A program made the translations under genes and the position numbers. This document shows positions 33,236 through 42,934 of a DNA stretch of 64,000 bases, piece after piece; within the stretch, counting starts at the first letter, position 1, and every line of letters begins with the position of its first letter. The notes beneath the pieces are model-generated. The model saw nothing but the letters and a program-made list of their open reading frames with translations. It was not told the DNA's origin and did no database searches. The DNA comes from Euclidia mi. Lineage: Eukaryota > Arthropoda > Insecta > Lepidoptera > Erebidae. The stretch spans positions 40,754,475 through 40,818,474 of the forward strand of contig OX123205.2 in assembly GCA_944739405.2 (NCBI GenBank), in the 5' to 3' direction.

Positions 33236-34390
33236 TCAATTCTGAGCCCTGTTGTTTTTAAACCATTTCATTTTCTTCCACATTTCATGAGCTGACGTAA
33301 CCTCGTCCAAGGAGTCACAAAATGTGTGCCAAGAATTAGATTGTGCCCTACGTAGAAGTTTCTGGGATTCTCTAATACAATTTTGAAGAATTGTCAGGTT
33401 TGCAGGGGTAGGATTTTTTCGAAAGTTTGACAGGGCTAGTCTCCTTTTAGCGACCGAATGTGAAAGATTAGGATTCCAGTAGGGTTTTGGAACAAATTTA
33501 CTGGTTGGGTTTAAATTTGTTTTTATGTAAGGGATACAATTATCTGCCGCTTTATTAATATGATCGATAAACTGGTCATAAATGATTTGAGGATCACCAG
33601 TTAATACTAAACTTGAAAAGCTCTCTTCGAGGTCAGAAACATAGGCATTCCAATCCGCACACTTAAAGTTACGTTTAATCACAAAGTTAGGAGTACATAA
33701 AATAGGAGAAGATATGTTAATTACAAGATGGTCACTCCCTAATGACTCGTTTGTCACCTCCCAGTTAAAATGGCAGGCTACATCAGAGGTACAGAAAGCA
33801 ATATCGGGGGAACTTTGTTGTATATTACCAGCAACTAATTTTATACGAGTATGACTACCATCGTTAAGAAACACTAAGTTACAGTCGTTTATGGAATCAT
33901 ATATTTGTGACCCTCTAACATCAGTTTTATATGACCACGTAAAATGGTGCGCAATGAAGTCCCCTAAAATTAAGGTTTTGTTACTAAATTGCGAAAAAAT
34001 ATCATACCAGTCTGTTCTACGTGTATGCGCCCACGACGGACAGTATATGGCAACTATATTATCTATACGTCTGCAGTTAAAAACCTTTACATGTAACATC
34101 TGGATATTCTCATTAGGTTGTACTATATTGCAGAGTTGGGTTTTAATAGATTTATGAGTAATTATGCAAACACCGCCGTAGTTGTCGACTCGATCTTGCC
34201 TAAATATATTGTAATTACTTATTTTGAGATGACTATGAGGTTCCAACCAGGTTTTACTTATTGTGGCTATATGGATTTTATTTTGATTTAATAAATTAGT
34301 AAATGCTAAAAGTTTTGGTCTCAAGCTTTGTGAATTCCACTGCATTACATTCATCACCACTGTCTCGGTACGATTGTTATTATTAGCCAT
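33236..34390 (-). CDS. LINE ORF2, upstream open part (endonuclease)
   Basis: This is the 384-residue piece before the TGA, read from the ATG that overlaps the ORF1 stop. It covers the whole APE-like endonuclease fold and the linker before RT. Two active-site changes (Glu to Lys at 46, Asn to Ile at 146) should prevent cleavage if the alignment by motif is right. Confidence 0.88.
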   Translation of the reverse strand: MANNNNRTETVVMNVMQWNSQSLRPKLLAFTNLLNQNKIHIATISKTWLEPHSHLKISNYNIFRQDRVDNYGGVCIITHKSIKTQLCNIVQPNENIQMLHVKVFNCRRIDNIVAIYCPSWAHTRRTDWYDIFSQFSNKTLILGDFIAHHFTWSYKTDVRGSQIYDSINDCNLVFLNDGSHTRIKLVAGNIQQSSPDIAFCTSDVACHFNWEVTNESLGSDHLVINISSPILCTPNFVIKRNFKCADWNAYVSDLEESFSSLVLTGDPQIIYDQFIDHINKAADNCIPYIKTNLNPTSKFVPKPYWNPNLSHSVAKRRLALSNFRKNPTPANLTILQNCIRESQKLLRRAQSNSWHTFCDSLDEVTSAHEMWKKMKWFKNNRAQN

Positions 34391-35954
34391 TTTGTGAATT
34401 ACAAGCAAACTCGAATATCTTCTTAAATATTGTTAAATCCCTGAAGTTTTCCATAACAGCAGATACGCACCAGTCTACGAAAGTATTAATTATATCTTTG
34501 ATTTTTTGGGTAAAGCCATATCTTTCTGACATTATAATTAACTTGATTTTATTAGTAAGCGATTCCAACGAAATTTTGTGTTCCGGCTCAGTGTTTACCT
34601 GTACGCGCTCGTGTTCATCAGGCATCTTATTATTATTGTTATGAGTATCATTGAGTGCAGTAGTTGTATCTACGTGTATCGTGTACTCAGCTCCAGTCCG
34701 CCGGCGGCGGCGGCGGTCGTCAGTGTCGATGCGCGACTCGCGCGAGGCGGCTGGTGCGCACTGCTCGCTGTCCGCTGTATGTAGCTCCGACAACAATGAC
34801 TCACTTTCTTCGCATGTGATTTGCTCCGGCGAACTTCGCTGCTTTCGTTTCGGGGCCGATTCCACACACCTGACCTCACTCGATGCACTTTGGATATCAG
34901 TTTGAAAAGATTTCAAAACCGTTGCGTATGTCTTTGGGCTCGATGGATAGTTTTGCTCATTAGAATGCATATTTATGTTATTGCTTAACGTAAATTGATC
35001 TCGATCTCGATGAACAGGGCGTGGAGAAAAAGGGGGCACGTACATGGTCAAAGCTCGGCGATAGGTACAGTTGAATTCCGACATCAGCGCCCTTATTTTT
35101 TTCTCTTTTAGGTATACCGGACATGACTTGACTAGGGACATGTGGTTTCCTTTGCAGTTTACGCATGTAAAGGTTGTAGTCTCGCAATTAAGGTGGCTCT
35201 TACTGCATTTAGGACAGATAACTTTAATTGACGGACATATTTTAACTGTATGCCCAAAGCGCCAGCACCGAGAACATTGTGTCACCGGGAAGACGTACGG
35301 CTCCACCGCGACTCTCACGTTAAATATCTTTATATATGCAGGTAGGGAGCTTCCGTTAAAACATATACGAACGGTTTCGCTTTGTAGCCACTCGGACTCT
35401 GTAGCTCGCCGGCTCAGCCTTTTCACGGATATAATCTCAGTCTCGTTGCTGCTTTTTATGCATTCGAGAAGCTCAGATTCAGATAATTCAATATCAATGT
35501 CCCTAATAATACCATAAGTAAGATCGACCTCCCAAGTTTTCTTAATTCTCCACTCCTTTTCTTTAAAGCATTGACAATCAATTAATTTTTCTGCACTTGC
35601 TTCGTCATCAAAGCTCACAATAACTTTGAAGGCATTGATGTATTTCACCCGGTGTATTCCAGATATATTTTCCCGATTGAAGAGTTTGGCCAAAGCAAAC
35701 TGTTTTGGTAATTTATCCTTGCTTGATATACTAACATCTATCTTTTCAGGTTTCCTTCTTTTTTCTTTTCTACTTACTAAATTCCAATTTTCGTTATCCC
35801 CCAAACCACATCCTTCTTCATTGTGTAAGGTCTCTTCATTGTAACATTGTTGTAATCTGTCTCCAGTCATGTCTTCTTCATCTATACTGTTTTCCTCCAT
35901 ATCAATATTAACATCATCCAAGTTTCTGTCATTCTCTAATTCACTGTCGCTCAT
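34383..35954 (-). CDS. LINE ORF1: gag-like protein with three zinc knuckles
   Basis: This 523-residue nucleic-acid-binding protein would package the element RNA. Zinc motifs are at 227-240 (C-x2-C-x4-H-x4-C), 247-257 (C-x2-C-x3-H-x2-C) and 264-278 (C-x2-C-x3-H-x6-C). The preceding region (about 75-220) resembles the RRM-like part of Jockey/I gag proteins. The N-terminus is acidic, and a Ser/Arg-rich stretch with a run of Arg lies near residue 420. The ATG at 35,954 follows a short 5' UTR. The stop overlaps the ORF2 start. The frame is unbroken. Confidence 0.92.
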   Translation of the reverse strand: MSDSELENDRNLDDVNIDMEENSIDEEDMTGDRLQQCYNEETLHNEEGCGLGDNENWNLVSRKEKRRKPEKIDVSISSKDKLPKQFALAKLFNRENISGIHRVKYINAFKVIVSFDDEASAEKLIDCQCFKEKEWRIKKTWEVDLTYGIIRDIDIELSESELLECIKSSNETEIISVKRLSRRATESEWLQSETVRICFNGSSLPAYIKIFNVRVAVEPYVFPVTQCSRCWRFGHTVKICPSIKVICPKCSKSHLNCETTTFTCVNCKGNHMSLVKSCPVYLKEKKIRALMSEFNCTYRRALTMYVPPFSPRPVHRDRDQFTLSNNINMHSNEQNYPSSPKTYATVLKSFQTDIQSASSEVRCVESAPKRKQRSSPEQITCEESESLLSELHTADSEQCAPAASRESRIDTDDRRRRRRTGAEYTIHVDTTTALNDTHNNNNKMPDEHERVQVNTEPEHKISLESLTNKIKLIIMSERYGFTQKIKDIINTFVDWCVSAVMENFRDLTIFKKIFEFACNSQNG

Positions 35955-36101
35955 ACTGAATACGGTTCAAAGTCTGACGACACGAAAACGCTCGACAGCG
36001 CACTCGCGCGCCGTCGAAAACCGGTATAAAATATGTACTTAGAATACTATTGACAATATTTTAACGCACGTCCTAATCACTCAAAGAGGGAGTGGACACT
36101 G
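35955..36101 (-). promoter_or_regulatory. 5' UTR and probable internal promoter of the I-type LINE
   Basis: The transcribed strand begins CAGTGTCCAC, close to the insect initiator (TCAGT type) and to how I-group elements start. A GC-rich patch (GACGGCGCGCGAGTGCGCTG) follows before the ATG. Downstream promoters that begin at base +1 are known for I and Jockey elements; here the function is inferred. Confidence 0.5.
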
Positions 36102-36111
36102 CAGAATTGTA
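36102..36111. repeat. Target-site duplication, right copy
   Basis: CAGAATTGTA is immediately next to the 5' end of the I-type LINE. It is identical to 30,563-30,572. Confidence 0.88.
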
Positions 36112-36329
36112 AATGTAACGTCGCTGTGTAACAATGTACACTTCATTATTAAATTCAGTCTCATTATATTTTCATTTCACGCAAAAACAAGTGTAACTTC
36201 AAAAACGAGCTACATTCCCTATATAATTAAATTTAACTGTGGTACAGTCAGCGGCACAAATAGCTATACAGTTAAATAGTCGCAACCCTGGGACGGGCCC
36301 GGTCATAAAATCTAACATGCTACCATTGT
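36112..36329. other. No recognisable gene
   Basis: AT-rich spacer between the I-type LINE and a SINE-B insertion. Confidence 0.5.
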
Positions 36330-36341
36330 AAAAGCGTATTG

Positions 36342-36665
36342 CGTAAGCAGCGATAGCCGAGTGGAGAGACCGACAGACTACTACGCAGAGGGTCTCAGGT
36401 TTGAATCCACGGCACGCACCAATGACTTTTCGAAGTTAAGTGCAAATTAAATTGTTAATTATCGCTTGCTTATCGGTGAAGTAAAACATCGTGAGAAACC
36501 TGCATGTCTGAGAGTTCTCCATAAAGTTCTCGAAAGGCATGTGAAGTCTGCCGCCCACTTGGCCAGCGTGGCGGACTATGGCCGTATCCTTGTCATAGAG
36601 AGATGAGGCCCGCGCCCAGCAGTAGGACAGTATATAAGTATACAGGGCTGATGATGATGATGATG
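36342..36665 (+). mobile_element. SINE-B, complete
   Basis: Head: A box GATAGCCGAGTGGAGAGACC and B-box region GGTCTCAGGTTTGAATCCAC. Body: TGACTTTTCGAAGTTAAGTG, TTATCGCTTGCTTATCGGTG, GGCATGTGAAGTCTGCCGCC, GCCCAGCAGTAGGACAGTAT. Tail: (GAT)n. AAAAGCGTATTG at 36,330-36,341 and AAAAGCGTAATG at 36,666-36,677 look like a 12-bp target duplication with one change. Confidence 0.88.
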
Positions 36666-36677
36666 AAAAGCGTAATG

Positions 36678-37212
36678 AAGTTTTTTCTCCTACCAGGACT
36701 TCTTATTTCTTTTTTTTAAATAAAATTTTCATCCTAGGTATAAATCCTGTGTCCTGCAAGAGTTTAAAAAAAAATCACAAAGTTCACCAAAGCCAAAACA
36801 TCAATTTATAGATCGCACAAAGTTTTCTCTTTAAGAGATCGAACCTACAACACTCGTTACAGTTGTTAATGGTATTATCTTCTGAATGTGGGATGAAAGG
36901 GGAAAGATACACAAGGTTCGTTCTAGACGTTTATTGTCCGAAAACCACACATTTATAATCTTAAAAAATTTCATAAGCACACTCAACAGCCATAGTTTCT
37001 ACGTCCACCAGAAGTTTCCCCATTGGTTACAAAACTGTTTTGATTTATACTCACACTTCGTTCCAAAATCAAAATTAGACTAGCACTATTAGAATAGCCA
37101 GTACTAAATCAAAATTAAAGTTAGCCACTACGTTTAGACATATGAACTTCTTACAATTATATTATTTAAATTCCACATATATTGGTAATGATTATTAAAA
37201 TTTCGCAATTAT
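36678..37212. other. No recognisable gene
   Basis: A possible decayed SINE-C-like line (TCCTGTGTCCTGCAAGAG, GATCGAACCTACAACACTCG) lies at 36,740-36,860 in inverted orientation. Nothing coding. Confidence 0.4.
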
Positions 37213-37762
37213 TTACGTAGTTTCGATGCTATTTAGATGCATTAAGGGTGCTTGTACACGGCGCATGTAGCTTGAGCATGTTGAGGCACTTGCGCGGGTT
37301 AAATGCACCGTAAAAATATCGTTTAAAAAATGTGCGGGTCCAGCGACTCGAGCATTTACCAATGCGAGCCACCCGCGCAAGTAATTAGCGTGCTCTGCGG
37401 CGCGCGCGGGTCACTCGCGCATGTTACTTGTTAAAATTACATTTTTAACGTATGATTTTAAAAGAATTTTCGCTCGTCGAGATATTTTGACGCGATTCAA
37501 GTCATAAAGCTACCGCGCGAATAGCATGCACATGTACCTAGCTCTTGACCACGAACAAATAACTTGTACACACAGCTTGCGCAAGTAGCCCGCGTCTTTA
37601 CTTGCTCCAGTTATTTGCACCACGTACAAGTACAATCGAGTAACTTGAACAAGTAGCTTGCGCATATTACTCACGCGTATAACCCGCACCTTTACTTGTT
37701 CCAGCTACATGCACCGTGTACAAGCACCCTTACGTAGTTTCGATGCTATTTAGATGCATTAA
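37213..37762. mobile_element. 484-bp inverted-repeat element with 33-bp flanking direct repeats
   Basis: The element 37,246-37,729 begins GGGTGCTTGTACACGGCGCA and ends with the complement of GGGTGCTTGTACACGGTGCA, giving roughly 30-bp near-perfect terminal inverted repeats. The 33 bp at 37,213-37,245 (TTACGTAGTTTCGATGCTAT and onward) are repeated perfectly at 37,730-37,762. The interior has no open frame and many short variants of CTTGCGCAAGTAGC and TTACTTGTTCCAGCTACATG. It is a non-autonomous DNA-transposon-like element. No superfamily that I know makes a 33-bp target duplication. Confidence 0.8.
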
Positions 37763-38609
37763 CTGATATTTCAACCACCATCAGATATTTGCTATATTAT
37801 CTTTTCTTACCTCAAACCTGAGATTAAATCCTAAGTTAGTTTTAACCAACAAAGCTAAAGTAATTCCTCAAAATACAAAATATATCACATATTTTACATC
37901 TTATATTCCGATAGATAGTAGGACTGTGAGAATAATCTAGAAGAAACAGATACGACACCTTCAAACCGACAGATTGCTACATTGCTATCATATTAGTAAA
38001 ATCAAGTTTATACAGAAAATAATTATCTTTCTTCAGGAACTATCTTGATTAGAAACATCAAATATACCACTTATGTATCCGACTGTACAAGCATGTAACT
38101 ATAATTACGTTATTAACTAGTTACGAACAACGGACCTACACGCGATTTTAATGAATATAGGCTTGTCAACGCCCCATACCCCAACTGTTAATAAAACTTT
38201 ACGCGACGTAGAGTGCGGCCCATTTTAAAAATGTGAAACGTATAATTAGATAGATTCTTGTGGTGTAAGAACAAAAAGGGCCTATTTTGTAATGTATTTT
38301 AATCTACTTATATAATTGCCTGTTCTACTACTTTACGAAGTTATTTTCTTTATAAGCAACGAAGAATAGTTAATAGTAATAGCCATTAAAAAGAGATGTT
38401 ATGGTAAAACATGACTTTAGATCTTTTTTTAAAATATTTGTTACTTTAAGGTTGTCATGTATTGCTGCGTATTTATCAATACCATCTTTCTTAATTATCA
38501 ACAATGTTTATAATATGTCTCGTTGCAGGGAAGGCCTTCTTCTCATTGTGAGAAGGTCATAGTTGATCACGTTGACCAAGCCATGTTAACAGACTTCACA
38601 GGTATCACC
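37763..38609. other. No recognisable gene
   Basis: AT-rich. 38,520-38,630 (AAGGCCTTCTTCTCATTGTG) may be part of an unrelated old repeat into which the next SINE inserted. Confidence 0.45.
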
Positions 38610-38630
38610 TTCTCATAGTAAGAAGAAAAT

Positions 38631-39020
38631 GTAGGAAGTGATAGCCTAGTGCAGAGATCGACAGACTGCAACGCAGAGGGTCTCTATTTCAAATCCACGG
38701 CATGCACCAATAACTTTTCGAAGTTATATGCGTATTAAATTGTGCCCGGTAGATGGCAATAGGCTCGCCCCCTATTACATTGGGACCGAAACATATCTGG
38801 CGAAGTGTGGGTGTGTAATACACCTATGCCTACCCCTTCGGGGATAAAAGGCGTGAAGAAGATATATGTTTATTATCGCTTGCTAAATGGTGTAGGAAAA
38901 CATGATGATTTCGAAAGGCATGTGAAGTCTGCCACCCCACACTTGGCCAGTTTAATTGACTATGACCGTCGCATAAGGAGAATAGACCTGTGCCTAGCAA
39001 CGGGACATATTATAAACAAG
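38631..39020 (+). mobile_element. Composite SINE: B head, A-type block, B body, with 21-bp target duplication
   Basis: A SINE-B head (GTGATAGCCTAGTGCAGAGA, then AAATCCACGGCATGCACCAA) runs to about 38,743. A SINE-A-type block then reads TGCCCGGTAGATGGCAATAG through CCCCTTCGGGGATAAAAGGC (to about 38,868). SINE-B body resumes with TTATTATCGCTTGCTAAATG and GGCATGTGAAGTCTGCCACC. TTCTCATAGTAAGAAGAAAA (38,610 onward) and TTCTCATAGTGAGAAGAAAA (39,021 onward) flank the whole, matching 20 of 21 bp. Confidence 0.8.
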
Positions 39021-39041
39021 TTCTCATAGTGAGAAGAAAAT

Positions 39042-40006
39042 TTGAATTTGATGCGCCAAATCGTACAAGTACCAAAAACGAATGATCCAAAGACACATAA
39101 GGTCTGTCGTTACCTAGTGTTTCTCAATTCCTAGTTCTATTGCCTTCAAAGCCTTCAAAGGTCGCTTGAAGGTCACACGTGGTCTACGTTTCAATCACTC
39201 GTTGAGAATAAATGTGTGCTGCGTTGATCTATTTATTGAAAGGTTACTTGGGAAGAATTTATTTGGCAGTCCTAAAGAAGTTTATCGCCTGTATCAGTTA
39301 TTTCGCTGACTATTTTATTTTTGCTTTTCTAGATAAAAAAGCATATTTTTAGAAGGTACCTGATACATATTTAGGAAACAACATAAGGATATAATTTACC
39401 TCTGATTTACTTTTTGTCTACTGGTCGTGTAGGTAGAAGCTTACAACTGCTGCTGTTTTTAGGTTGAGAAAATTTGATGTTTGAAAGCGTTGATAAATTC
39501 TAGTGCACCTTGACCTTATTATTAGTATCTAAAGAGCTTTATGCATTAATAATATTGTATTGACATTGACACTCAATAAACGGCATTCAATGGTTGTTTA
39601 CATTGCACTCCCGATCGCCCATCCAACAATGCATGGCGACCCTTCCAGGATTGTATGATGCCTCTACCTCACTTATATAGTTAGAATGCAATATATTTTA
39701 GTATCCACTACACTACAGTAGTATAACAAACTCCGTGCTTCAAGGTTTCGCTTTCAATCCATCATTGCTCGGCCTGTAATTATTAGTCTAAGCTCCGTAG
39801 AAGAATGATCTTCACTAATCTGTTAAATGGATACAAAGTATTTCAGAATAATAATAAATTTGGCATGTTAAAAATATATTATCACTAATGGGTTCGCTAA
39901 GAAGTTCCTGCCAAGACTATGATTAATTTAAATAAATTATGATCAATGACTACATTAAGTAAAGTAAGTCTAAATTATAAAGCCTGTTGTAGAGTACTCA
40001 AACTTA
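39042..40006. other. No recognisable gene
   Basis: AT-rich, with no frame above 60 codons and no repeat that I recognise. Confidence 0.5.
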
Positions 40007-40067
40007 GTGCTGTAATATTTTTCCTATCGTAGCTTCGGTAGCTACGATAGGAAAAATATTACAGCAC
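40007..40067. repeat. Perfect 28-bp hairpin with 5-nt loop
   Basis: The arms 40,007-40,034 (GTGCTGTAATATTTTTCCTA and onward) and 40,040-40,067 are exact reverse complements around TCGGT. Either strand could fold into a strong stem. See findings. Confidence 0.95.
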
Positions 40068-40189
40068 GTATAAAGACTACATAGGCAGCAGGTATAAAGA
40101 CTAAATAGGTATGTTGATGCTTCTAATTGTAATTAAAAGTAATTTCCATCCATATTTTCGTTTGGTTTCTTTTTTAAATTTATTTTTAA

Positions 40190-40460
40190 GTAGCTGTTTC
40201 CCGCGGTTTCACCAGGGTCCTGAGGGAACTACTTCGCATAGCCGGTTAATTTATAGCCTAAATTACTCCTTGGTACATCAGCTATCCGCCAGTGAACGTC
40301 CTGTCAAAATCGGAACATCGGAAAACAAACAGACAGTCAGACAGACACCAATTTAAAAAAAATGCAATTTCGGTGTATGTACCGTATATACATCCATGTT
40401 CATTTAGTAAAAAGCAGTTATTTTAATATTACAAACAGACACTCCAATTTTATTTATATG
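40190..40460 (+). repeat. Dispersed repeat of possible Helitron origin
   Basis: CCCGCGGTTTCACCAGGGTC, GAGGGAACTACTTCGCATAG, AAACAGACAGTCAGACAGAC and an end near TTATTTATATGTATAGAT match the general layout of an abundant moth repeat. The termini are not certain. Confidence 0.45.
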
Positions 40461-42440
40461 TATAGATGTAAAGATGTATAGATCATCACTTACAGCTATC
40501 ATTACAGGTATCTTAACCTAATACAATAGTGAAGGCATTATTCAATGCGTTAAACTTAATGCGATAGGTGTCAAATAAAATACTTTTTTAAATTGTTTTA
40601 TTGGTTTTGCTAGGTATTTTTAACCAAGCCATTCTTGATAGATATTTTTTAACACGCGTTTGATATGAAATATTTTCCACTAGTAAATAGATGATTTAAG
40701 TTTGGTCTTCTATGGATCCTGAAATACATATAATACTACAACAACAAGATAATCATCGTAATGTATCTTGCTCAAGTAATCTTGAGCCTCTTTAATTATA
40801 TTAGGTTGAGGTTGCTCGCAGACGACCTTGGTATTTGTCACTGCGTTTTCCGTTAAGAAATTCTCAGCAGACACACGGGCGTTTGAAGCGTTTGAGGGTT
40901 TTTTTTATTACGAAGGACCTTCGACATAGCTGAATGAATATATATGATATTTCTGTCTGTGTGTCATCTAGTAGAATATCGCAAAAGTTTTTGCCTAAAA
41001 TACTTACCTACACTTTGTAACGAGAATAGTTTTCCTACTTGTTTCCTACTTACTTAAGTTAATAACGCTTACATAGGTCACCCCTTGGATGAGGGATCAG
41101 TTCTCATACAATTTGCATCAAAGCGCTCCCAAGCTTCGAAAGACACGCATAGCCGTCAGTCCTGGTTTTTGTCTTATGCATTTATTGTAAGGCGATCTCC
41201 TCAGCCCATTGTCTTTTAATTTTTGGAGCTACAGTCAACCACCCACTAAAAACTCTCACACTGTATCTAGAAATATAATTTACCTCGATGATTATCTTAC
41301 TCACTGCAACAATTTCAAAGAGCATTCTCCTCAAACTCCGAGTACTGTAATCCACTAAGTCCGGAATCTCCTAGCATCTGACAACCATAGCCTTCTTATT
41401 TTCTTTATCACCATCTGTATGTACTGAGCAAGTAGATATATTGCCCTCTGATACTAAGCCTCGCTCCAATTTCGTGAAATTTAGACCGCTTCGATTGCAC
41501 GCACCGCTGACTTTCTACGCACCCTTAGCCAACTTAATTTTATTAAAATCCCTCCATCCCATCTCAAAGCAAATTGAGTCTTAACCCTAACAGTATAGAG
41601 TGTATTTCACATTGCTGTAGGAAGTCAAAGGTCTCAAGCAAATGAAAGACCGTGTATATTTTTATATCGTTTATTTTATCCGGTATACGAGTTTCCATAA
41701 CACATGGCGATGAATATATGGATTCTGTACAGTCAATATCAAAGTAAACAGTAATGTATATAATAAAATGTAAATATGGCGTGACAGTCGGTATGTCTCT
41801 ATAATAAATAATGTATTGGCACCGGACAACGCTGATCGACTATCGAAACTATCGTATGGACGCTAGAACGTGATTGAAGGTGACGTGAGGATAGTGCCGC
41901 GACCCGCCAACAAGGTCATACCAATAAAACACGCAATCGATATTCACAGGAGAACAAAACTAAGGTCTTTCTTTGCGAACATTTTGTAGGTATCAGAAAT
42001 AGTGATGAAAGGTCACTTTTATGTAACGCGTCTCAATCGCGAAACAATTGACAAGTAAAATATTTATTACAGTACCTTCTATTTGCTTCAATGTTTCAAT
42101 ATGGGCTTACTTAAGATGCGGTCATGGCATGAATGATTTTTAAGTAATTAAGCAATTGAGACACATTAAATAAATATTTGTAAATCCTAAATTAGTTTAA
42201 AGTAGCTGTCGATTCAACAAATCTTGATATATACTTGTAGAAACTTTTCAAGAGCACACAATATAAGCGCGTTCAATTTCGTTATGTTATATTGTAATCT
42301 AACTATATTTAACTTGTTAAAAGACCATATAATCTATTGAACGTGTAGCTTCTGCCAAAAACAGCGAGGTCTGGTTTTGTAGTTCAAATTTTTTGACTAC
42401 TTCAAATCGAAGTTTTTTTTCGTATCCAAGATTCTATTCA
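40461..42440. other. No recognisable gene
   Basis: Two kilobases with only short frames. 41,640-41,670 has GTCTCAAGCAAATGAAAGAC. No repeated relatives in the window. Confidence 0.45.
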
Positions 42441-42464
42441 TAGTAAATGAATTATTTATAATGG

Positions 42465-42934
42465 CGGGTGCGGCACATGCCCAACACAACGAGGTGCGGG
42501 GGGCCGCGGAGCTCTACTGCCAGCTACCGACTTTCTACGACACAGAGAGGGGAGCACGGGGCGGGAGGGGAAAGGGACGACAGATAGACTCTACTAGCAC
42601 GACGCGTGGAAACCAACTATTCATATAAAACGATCTTTCTAAGACTTATCTAAAAAAAAATCGTCTTGTATAAACGACACGATTGAGAAAACATCAATCA
42701 ATCAATGAAAAAGTTGGAAGAAATCTAGTTGTCTCAAAGACATCTAAAGAAATTGATAGTTGTGAAATTGATAAAATCGATTGATATTCATTCAGCCGTT
42801 TTGGCAACCACACGCTTAGGAGCAGCTGAGCAACACTAGTGAGAGTCGTGTGTGTGCGTGGCTATATGTATACAGACACGCACACATCGACTCCAGCCGC
42901 TACGGACCTCCTTAATTATCTACACCGAGCCGCA
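42465..42934 (+). promoter_or_regulatory. GC-rich promoter-like stretch and putative 5' UTR
   Basis: Within AT-rich DNA, 42,465-42,605 is GC-rich with CpGs (GTGCGGGGGGCCGCGGAGCT). A TATAAAA motif lies at 42,625 (CATATAAAACGATC). After it come about 300 bp leading to an ATG in good context. This composition is typical of insect promoters, but no transcript evidence is available. Confidence 0.3.

Larger units (their letters stand above)
30656..34390 (-). pseudogene. LINE ORF2: endonuclease, reverse transcriptase, RNase H, with one in-frame TGA
   Basis: One frame of 1,245 codons including the terminal stop, interrupted only by a TGA at codon 385 (33,236-33,238). The downstream frame continues without a shift (FLDKNKCESLL). 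The start is the ATG at 34,390, overlapping the ORF1 stop. Endonuclease: WNSQSL Asn19, SPD 194-196 and SDH 219-221 are kept. The catalytic Glu is Lys46 (ISKTWL where ETWL is expected), and GDFN is GDFI (Ile146). RT: RPISLIS, FLDIDNAYNN, GLAQGDPLSPLLFN and YADD at codons 654-657. RNase H: LFTDGSKE, YLELIAISEAL, LTDSKSAL and IPSHIGIVGNERVD keep the acidic residues. A C-terminal CSECEVIEDVIHIMLEC zinc-like motif closes it. Confidence 0.93.
30573..36101 (-). mobile_element. Full-length I-type LINE with target-site duplication
   Basis: This 5.5-kb element starts at 36,101 with CAGTGTCCAC and has a 5' UTR of about 147 bp, ORF1 (gag), ORF2 (EN, RT, RNase H), a short 3' UTR with AATAAAG, and 12 A residues (30,573-30,584 on the plus strand as T). 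CAGAATTGTA lies directly on both sides (30,563-30,572 and 36,102-36,111), so both ends are defined by a perfect 10-bp duplication. RNase H after RT together with a CCHC gag points to the I group of the Jockey/I lineage. Young by structure, but ORF2 is disabled. Confidence 0.92.

Noticed and set aside
34578..34905. Plus-strand frames opposite the I-type LINE ORF1
   Set aside because: Shadows of the Arg-rich part of ORF1.
30573..36101. Endogenous virus
   Set aside because: The gag-like ORF1 and RT could suggest a retrovirus, but there are no LTRs, protease, integrase or envelope. The poly(A) tail, endonuclease and target duplication identify a LINE.
37243..37733. piggyBac-type insertion with TTAA duplication
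   Set aside because: The left side reads TTAA but the right reads TTAC, and the termini lack the usual piggyBac ends. The 33-bp direct repeat would remain unexplained, so it is kept only as one option in the finding.
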